A stretch of DNA of 64,000 nt from Acetobacterium paludosum (GTDB lineage: Bacteria; Bacillota; Clostridia; Eubacteriales; Eubacteriaceae). A program made the position numbers and the translations under genes. The notes beneath the pieces are model-generated. The model ran no database searches and was not told where the DNA came from. It saw nothing but the letters and a program-made list of their open reading frames with translations. The stretch spans positions 168,180-232,179 of the forward strand of contig NZ_RXYA01000005.1 in assembly GCF_008086595.1 (NCBI RefSeq). Direction: 5' to 3'. Positions 63,880 to 64,000 of the stretch are shown here, in pieces; position 1 is the stretch's first letter, and every line of letters starts with the position of its first letter.

Positions 63880-64000
63880 GTAGGAGGCTGACCATTAATT
63901 GATCAGCCGACCTCCCACACCACCGTACGTACCGTTCGGTATACGGCGGTTCCAAAGTTTACACAGCTACTTGCAGATAATAATCATAAAAATTGGGATA
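63880..64000 (-). mobile_element. Group II intron, 3' end (cut by window edge)
   Basis: On the minus strand, a 34-base domain V hairpin (63919-63952) with stem CCGCCGTA/TACGGTGG and the CGTACGG region is followed by GTGGGAGGTC. Then comes domain VI, GGCTGATC pairing with GGTCAGCC around AATTAAT, ending CCTCCTAC at about 63880. These are typical of bacterial group II introns. The reverse transcriptase gene should lie beyond 64000. The class and boundary are approximate. Confidence 0.85.

Noticed and set aside
1..64000. CRISPR arrays, insertion sequences or prophage genes
   Set aside because: No spaced direct-repeat array, transposase or phage structural gene was seen; only the edge group II intron is mobile.

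Overview
The window is about 64 kb of a low-GC, Gram-positive anaerobe chromosome. It most resembles an acetogen of the Acetobacterium/Eubacterium group. The reasons are a methanol:corrinoid methyltransferase set (mtaB, two mtaC, a pterin-binding methyltransferase), two non-pyrrolysine MttB-family methyltransferases, a rubredoxin, a DUF1638 protein, strong AGGAGG ribosome sites and lipoprotein-type binding proteins. The genus is inferred from gene content, not from a search.

Layout. (1) 0-8.2 kb: an MFS transporter diverges from a racemase-like gene and two MttB-family genes. Both directions carry good -24/-12 sigma-54 promoters, and a PAS/AAA+ sigma-54 activator and a DUF1638 gene follow. 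(2) 8.3-16.7 kb: tRNA-Pro, a 29-residue membrane peptide, rlmH, hslO (Hsp33), malQ and a complete branched-chain amino acid ABC importer (livJHMGF). (3) 16.7-22.8 kb: a polyphosphate operon (Ppx/GppA-like, Ppk1, Ppx) and a DUF554 membrane protein. (4) 23.0-29.8 kb, minus strand: a methanol methyl-transfer region with a degenerate corrinoid-protein paralogue, mtaB, mtaC, a MeTr-like protein, a PocR/AraC regulator, a second mtaC, a COG0523 GTPase and a small Cys/His-tailed protein. (5) 30-41.3 kb, minus strand: rubredoxin, a ROK kinase, a MacAB-like exporter, a YtrA-like GntR regulator with its ABC transporter, a phasin-like/UbiB pair, threonine ammonia-lyase, and an unusual flavodoxin-SCP2-membrane fusion. 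(6) 41.4-50.7 kb: a sigma-54-driven DUF362 gene, an AcoR-type activator, lipB, a free lipoyl carrier, an SDR, an adenylating enzyme with carrier domain, larB and larC. (7) 50.8-56.5 kb: a two-component system diverging from a VTC-domain protein, DUF4956 and a CotH-family protein. (8) 56.6-64 kb: a GGDEF/EAL protein, an XRE regulator with a CPBP protease, a DUF3862-like protein, a DUF1697 protein, and the 3' end of a group II intron running off the right edge.

The most notable candidate system is region 6. LarB and LarC build the nickel-pincer nucleotide (NPN) cofactor, yet no LarA-type racemase is visible. The only orphan enzyme in the cluster, the DUF362 protein, carries H110, H178, K188 and H198. 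Their spacing resembles the LarA catalytic and cofactor-tethering residues as I recall them (H108, H174, K184, H200). I infer that this could be a new NPN-dependent enzyme under sigma-54 control, possibly acting with a lipoyl or carrier-bound substrate. Other leads are the divergent sigma-54 MttB locus, the corrinoid-protein paralogue that has lost its cobalt-ligating histidine (H to S), the COG0523 GTPase beside mtaC, and 11-bp-spaced direct repeats upstream of the VTC gene.
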